From RBG-13-68-16 sp050018455 (lineage in GTDB: Bacteria > Acidobacteriota > Thermoanaerobaculia > Thermoanaerobaculales > Thermoanaerobaculaceae): 64,000 nt of DNA. Where the stretch lies: positions 76,519 to 140,518 of the forward strand of contig JBEKAA010000003.1 in NCBI GenBank assembly GCA_050018455.1. The letters run 5' to 3'. Each line of letters opens with the position of its first letter. Position 1 is the first letter of the stretch. Below the pieces are notes generated by a model that saw nothing but the letters and a program-made list of their open reading frames with translations, searched no databases and had not been told where the DNA came from. A program made the translations under genes and the position numbers. Shown piece after piece: positions 61,404-64,000 of this stretch.

Positions 61404-61931
61404 TCACCCGCGCTCGATCGCCAACAGGATCGCGTCCCGGTAGGCGCCGCGCTTGAAGTAGCGGCGCGGGATGCGGCCGACCTCCGCGTAGCCGCAGCGT
61501 GTGAGCATGCGGATCGACGCCTCGTTGCCCTCCAGGGCTTCCGAGAGCAGCATGCGCAGGCCGAGCACCTCGAACGCGTAGCGCGTGCGCGTACGAGCCA
61601 TGTCGGTGCCCAGGCCCTGTCCCCAGAGGTCCCTGCGGCCGATGACCGAGCCCGTGAGCGCGACGCCGTGCCGGTAGTCGATGCGGTGCAAGCCCGTGAA
61701 ACCGATGTGCTCGCCGGCCAGCGTCTCGACCGCGAAAGTGATCTCCGCGGCGTCGCCGCGCATCATCCGATCGAAGAGCTCCTCCTCCGCCAGACGCGCG
61801 ATCGGCGTGTCACCGATGAGCGTCCACTCGGTGACCGCAGGGTCGTTGGGCCACACGACCGCGTTCGCCAGGTGCCTCTCTTTCTCGAGCGGCACGAGCC
61901 TCACCTTTTCGCCTTCCCATCCGAACCCCAT
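61404..61931 (-). CDS. GNAT-family acetyltransferase (RimJ/RimL-like)
   Basis: The 175-aa protein has the N-terminal VRLVPLEKERHLANAVVWPN, the acetyl-CoA-binding IGRRDLWGQGLGTDMARTRT, and the C-terminal EALEGNEASIRMLTRCGYAEVGRIP. The pattern is of ribosomal-protein or antibiotic-type N-acetyltransferases; substrate unknown. Confidence 0.92.
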   Translation of the reverse strand: MGFGWEGEKVRLVPLEKERHLANAVVWPNDPAVTEWTLIGDTPIARLAEEELFDRMMRGDAAEITFAVETLAGEHIGFTGLHRIDYRHGVALTGSVIGRRDLWGQGLGTDMARTRTRYAFEVLGLRMLLSEALEGNEASIRMLTRCGYAEVGRIPRRYFKRGAYRDAILLAIERG

Positions 61932-61997
61932 GGCAGTCTCCTAGGCCAAACGTACCGCATCGCCACTCTCCGCTGCGCAGCGACCTGCACGACAGCT

Positions 61998-62097
61998 ACA
62001 GAGGGGCAGAGGCGCAGGAGAGCAGAGGAGCAAAAGACGAGACCTGCCCTGTCTCTGCCTTTCCCCTCTGCTCCTCCGCCCCTCTGCACCTCTGCTT
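61998..62097. repeat. Tandem-octamer inverted element, family C copy 3
   Basis: The left arm (about 61998-62036) has octamers such as gcagaggc, gcagagga. The right arm (about 62059-62097) holds the inverted units (cccctctg, ctcctccg). Arms are less perfect than in copy 2. It lies upstream of pckA, between divergent genes. Confidence 0.75.
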
Positions 62098-62210
62098 GTC
62101 TCTGCGAACCCCGGTTCCAGTTGCCCGGACCTCCGTCTTCGCCGCTTGCCCTCCCCGGTCACAAGCGGCTATCCTCGCTGCCGGCGGGGGCTTCCCGCCG
62201 CGAGGTGGCC

Positions 62211-64000
62211 ATGGCCGCACCGTACGATCCCGATGTCTACCGGCGTTTCGCCGAGAACCTGCGCGGCGCCCTCGACGGTCCCAACATCGAGCACATCTCC
62301 CTGCGCGCCCTTCGCAGGAAAGCGCTCGAGACCGCCGTGATCACCGCCAACGGCTCGCCGCTCTGGTTCTCGGCGGTCTCCTCGCGCATGGCGGCGAAGA
62401 CCGTGTACCTCGGCAACGGCCCCGAGATCGTGCTGCCCAAGGCCTCCCCCGAGCAGCTCGGCATCGTCGAGAAGGCGCCCGACCAGATCCACAAGGTGCT
62501 GCAGCTCATGCGCACGATGCCGTTCGTGCACGTGCGCCGGCAGATGGGCGACAACAACGAGTTCAACCCGATCTGCAACCTCTACGTGTGCGTCGCCGAC
62601 AAGAAGAACTACCGCCTCGCCTACGAGTGGGCGATGACGATGGGCGACGTGAAGAAGTCGCGCCCCGGCCCCGAGTTCATCATGATCGACGTGCCGCAGG
62701 AGCACCAGCTGCGCATGCAGATCCTCACCATCCCGGAGCACGACATCAACATCGCCCTCGGCACCGACTACACCGGCGAGTGCAAGAAGGGGTTCCTGCG
62801 CCAGGGGATGTTCCGCGCCGACGGGCGCGGGATGCTGGGCCTGCACGCGGGCACCAAGCTCGTGCGCGCGCGGGACGCGAAGAGCGGGAAGCTCAAGACG
62901 TACGCCGTCTTCATGTTCGGCCTGACCGCCACCGGCAAGTCCACATGGAGCTGCCACCAGCTCGGGCTCGATTCGAGCGCCGGCGAGGGAACCTGGGTGA
63001 GCCAGGACGACATCGTGTTCCTGCGCCGCGACGGCAGCTCGTACGGGACCGAGCTGGGGTTTTACGTCAAGACCGACGTGGACGTGAAGCTCCAGGAGGC
63101 GATGTACCACGCCCTCACCCACCACACCGCGTTGCTCGAGAACGTCATGGTGGACGCCAAGGGGAAGATCGACTTCCTCGACGAGCGCCTCGGCGAGAAC
63201 GGCCGCGGCGTGCTCGACCGCCGTGAGCTCAAGGTCAAGCGCGGACGGAAGATGGAATCGATCTGCGCCGACACGATCAACACCGCGAACCTCGACGAGG
63301 TGGATGGCATCGTGTTCGCGTTCATCACGCGGCGCGGCACCATCATGCCGTTCGCCCAGCGCCTCACCCCCGAGCAAGGCGTGATGGCGTACCTGTGGGG
63401 CGAGTCCACGCACTCGTTCGCGACCGTGCCGGCGAAGGCGGGCGAGAGCGTTCGAATCGTCGGGATGGACGACTTCATCATCGGCGCCCAGGGGCGGAAG
63501 GTGAACGTGTTCTACGACATCGTCATGGACCTCGTGGCCCGCTACCCGGGCAAGGTCCACTTCTTCCAGTACAACACCGGCGGGATGGGCGAGATCATCG
63601 AGGTGGACAAGGTGACCGGCAAGAGGAAGCAGGTGCGCAAGGTCACCCGCGTGCCGATCGACCTGATGGCGGCGCTGCAGCGCGGCGACCTCCGCGGCAC
63701 CAACGAGTACGCCAAAGGGCGCCTCGGCACCGAGTTCGTGGTCAAGTCCGAGGGCACCGAGCTCGCCCAGTACGACGCGCACGTCTACTACTCGGACGAG
63801 CAGATCGAGGCGTACGTCGCGGACCTCGTGGACGGCCGGCGGAAGTTCACCGAGGAGATTGCGGCGCAGGGCCTGCGCAAAGACATCCGCGAGATCGCCC
63901 ACCGCGAGCTCGACGCGATCGATGCCACCACCCGCAAGAAGACCGAGCCGTGGGCGCCCGCCGAGGAGCGCGAGCAGACCGCCGCCGAGGACCGCGACCC
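62211..64000 (+). CDS. pckA: Phosphoenolpyruvate carboxykinase (ATP-type), 3' end outside the window
   Basis: At least 596 codons are in the window without a stop. The enzyme converts oxaloacetate and ATP to PEP, CO2 and ADP in gluconeogenesis. LGTDYTGECKKGFLRQGMF (about residues 183-201) corresponds to the ATP-PEPCK active-site loop; Walker A is GLTATGKST (237-245), kinase-2 SQDD (264-267), and VFAFITRRGTIMPFAQRLTP lies in the C-terminal domain. GAGGTGG precedes ATG 62211. It is already longer than usual ATP-PEPCKs (about 530-540 aa), with a charged tail beginning near residue 560. Confidence 0.92.
   Translation, partial: MAAPYDPDVYRRFAENLRGALDGPNIEHISLRALRRKALETAVITANGSPLWFSAVSSRMAAKTVYLGNGPEIVLPKASPEQLGIVEKAPDQIHKVLQLMRTMPFVHVRRQMGDNNEFNPICNLYVCVADKKNYRLAYEWAMTMGDVKKSRPGPEFIMIDVPQEHQLRMQILTIPEHDINIALGTDYTGECKKGFLRQGMFRADGRGMLGLHAGTKLVRARDAKSGKLKTYAVFMFGLTATGKSTWSCHQLGLDSSAGEGTWVSQDDIVFLRRDGSSYGTELGFYVKTDVDVKLQEAMYHALTHHTALLENVMVDAKGKIDFLDERLGENGRGVLDRRELKVKRGRKMESICADTINTANLDEVDGIVFAFITRRGTIMPFAQRLTPEQGVMAYLWGESTHSFATVPAKAGESVRIVGMDDFIIGAQGRKVNVFYDIVMDLVARYPGKVHFFQYNTGGMGEIIEVDKVTGKRKQVRKVTRVPIDLMAALQRGDLRGTNEYAKGRLGTEFVVKSEGTELAQYDAHVYYSDEQIEAYVADLVDGRRKFTEEIAAQGLRKDIREIAHRELDAIDATTRKKTEPWAPAEEREQTAAEDRD

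Noticed and set aside
62096..63226. Plus-strand frame of 376 codons inside pckA
   Set aside because: It is a shifted frame of pckA; the real frame is open from 62211 to the window end with PEPCK motifs.

Overview
The window is about 64 kb of high-GC (roughly two-thirds G+C), gene-dense chromosomal DNA from a Gram-negative bacterium. Evidence for an outer membrane includes a Lol lipoprotein-release transporter, a TonB-type protein, an LPS-kinase-like protein, two ArnT-type glycosyltransferases, OmpA-like and lipobox proteins. The mix of GTG/TTG starts, SufBCDSU-SufT, ATP-PEPCK and family content fits Acidobacteriota best (perhaps a Thermoanaerobaculia-like lineage); this is inference, and Gemmatimonadota or Myxococcota-like lineages are not excluded. 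No rRNA, tRNA, CRISPR, phage or transposase gene was recognised.

Layout. 1-3.7 kb (minus): lysS, lolC/E, lolD and the start of a Clp N-domain gene, with a small hairpin-rich insert between lolC and lolD. 3.9-8.9 kb (plus): an envelope thiol-redox set (VKOR-thioredoxin fusion, Cys-rich OmpA-like protein, TlpA-like lipoprotein), then a purine nucleoside phosphorylase, an MBL hydrolase and a DUF4097-like secreted protein. 9-15 kb: an acyl-CoA carboxylase beta subunit (minus), then acpS, an acyl/acetyl-CoA synthetase, an acyl carrier protein and a Kbl-type alpha-oxoamine synthase (plus). 15.2-21.4 kb: a complete SUF operon with its own Rrf2 regulator. 21.5-25.5 kb: a frameshifted transglutaminase-like gene and an ABC exporter. 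25.5-29.1 kb: a STAS protein, an unknown internally duplicated protein, a pseudo-receiver-PilZ protein and a secreted HExxH protein. 29.5-33.3 kb: biotin carrier plus carboxyltransferase, and a long-chain acyl-CoA synthetase. 33.4-50 kb: twin TPM proteins, ArfB, TonB, transporters, asparaginase, M48 protease and envelope glycosyltransferases. 50-58.3 kb (minus): a glycosyltransferase-like protein, a COG4091-type oxidoreductase, two SPFH/flotillin proteins, and between them an aspartate aminotransferase fused to an HprK/PEPCK-type P-loop domain. 58.6-64 kb: an FAD amine oxidase/DapA-like aldolase pair, a histidine phosphatase, a GNAT acetyltransferase and the beginning of pckA.

The most unusual features are: (1) the AspAT-HprK/PEPCK-like fusion, lying between two SPFH genes; (2) an SPFH protein with an exact 74-residue repeat series; (3) three families of intergenic elements made of 7- or 8-bp tandem units, often as inverted arms around a spacer; (4) an acpS-ligase-ACP-Kbl cluster suggesting carrier-protein-bound acyl substrates for an oxoamine synthase; and (5) an insert between lolC and lolD flanked by an 18-bp duplication that preserves both the stop and the start codon.
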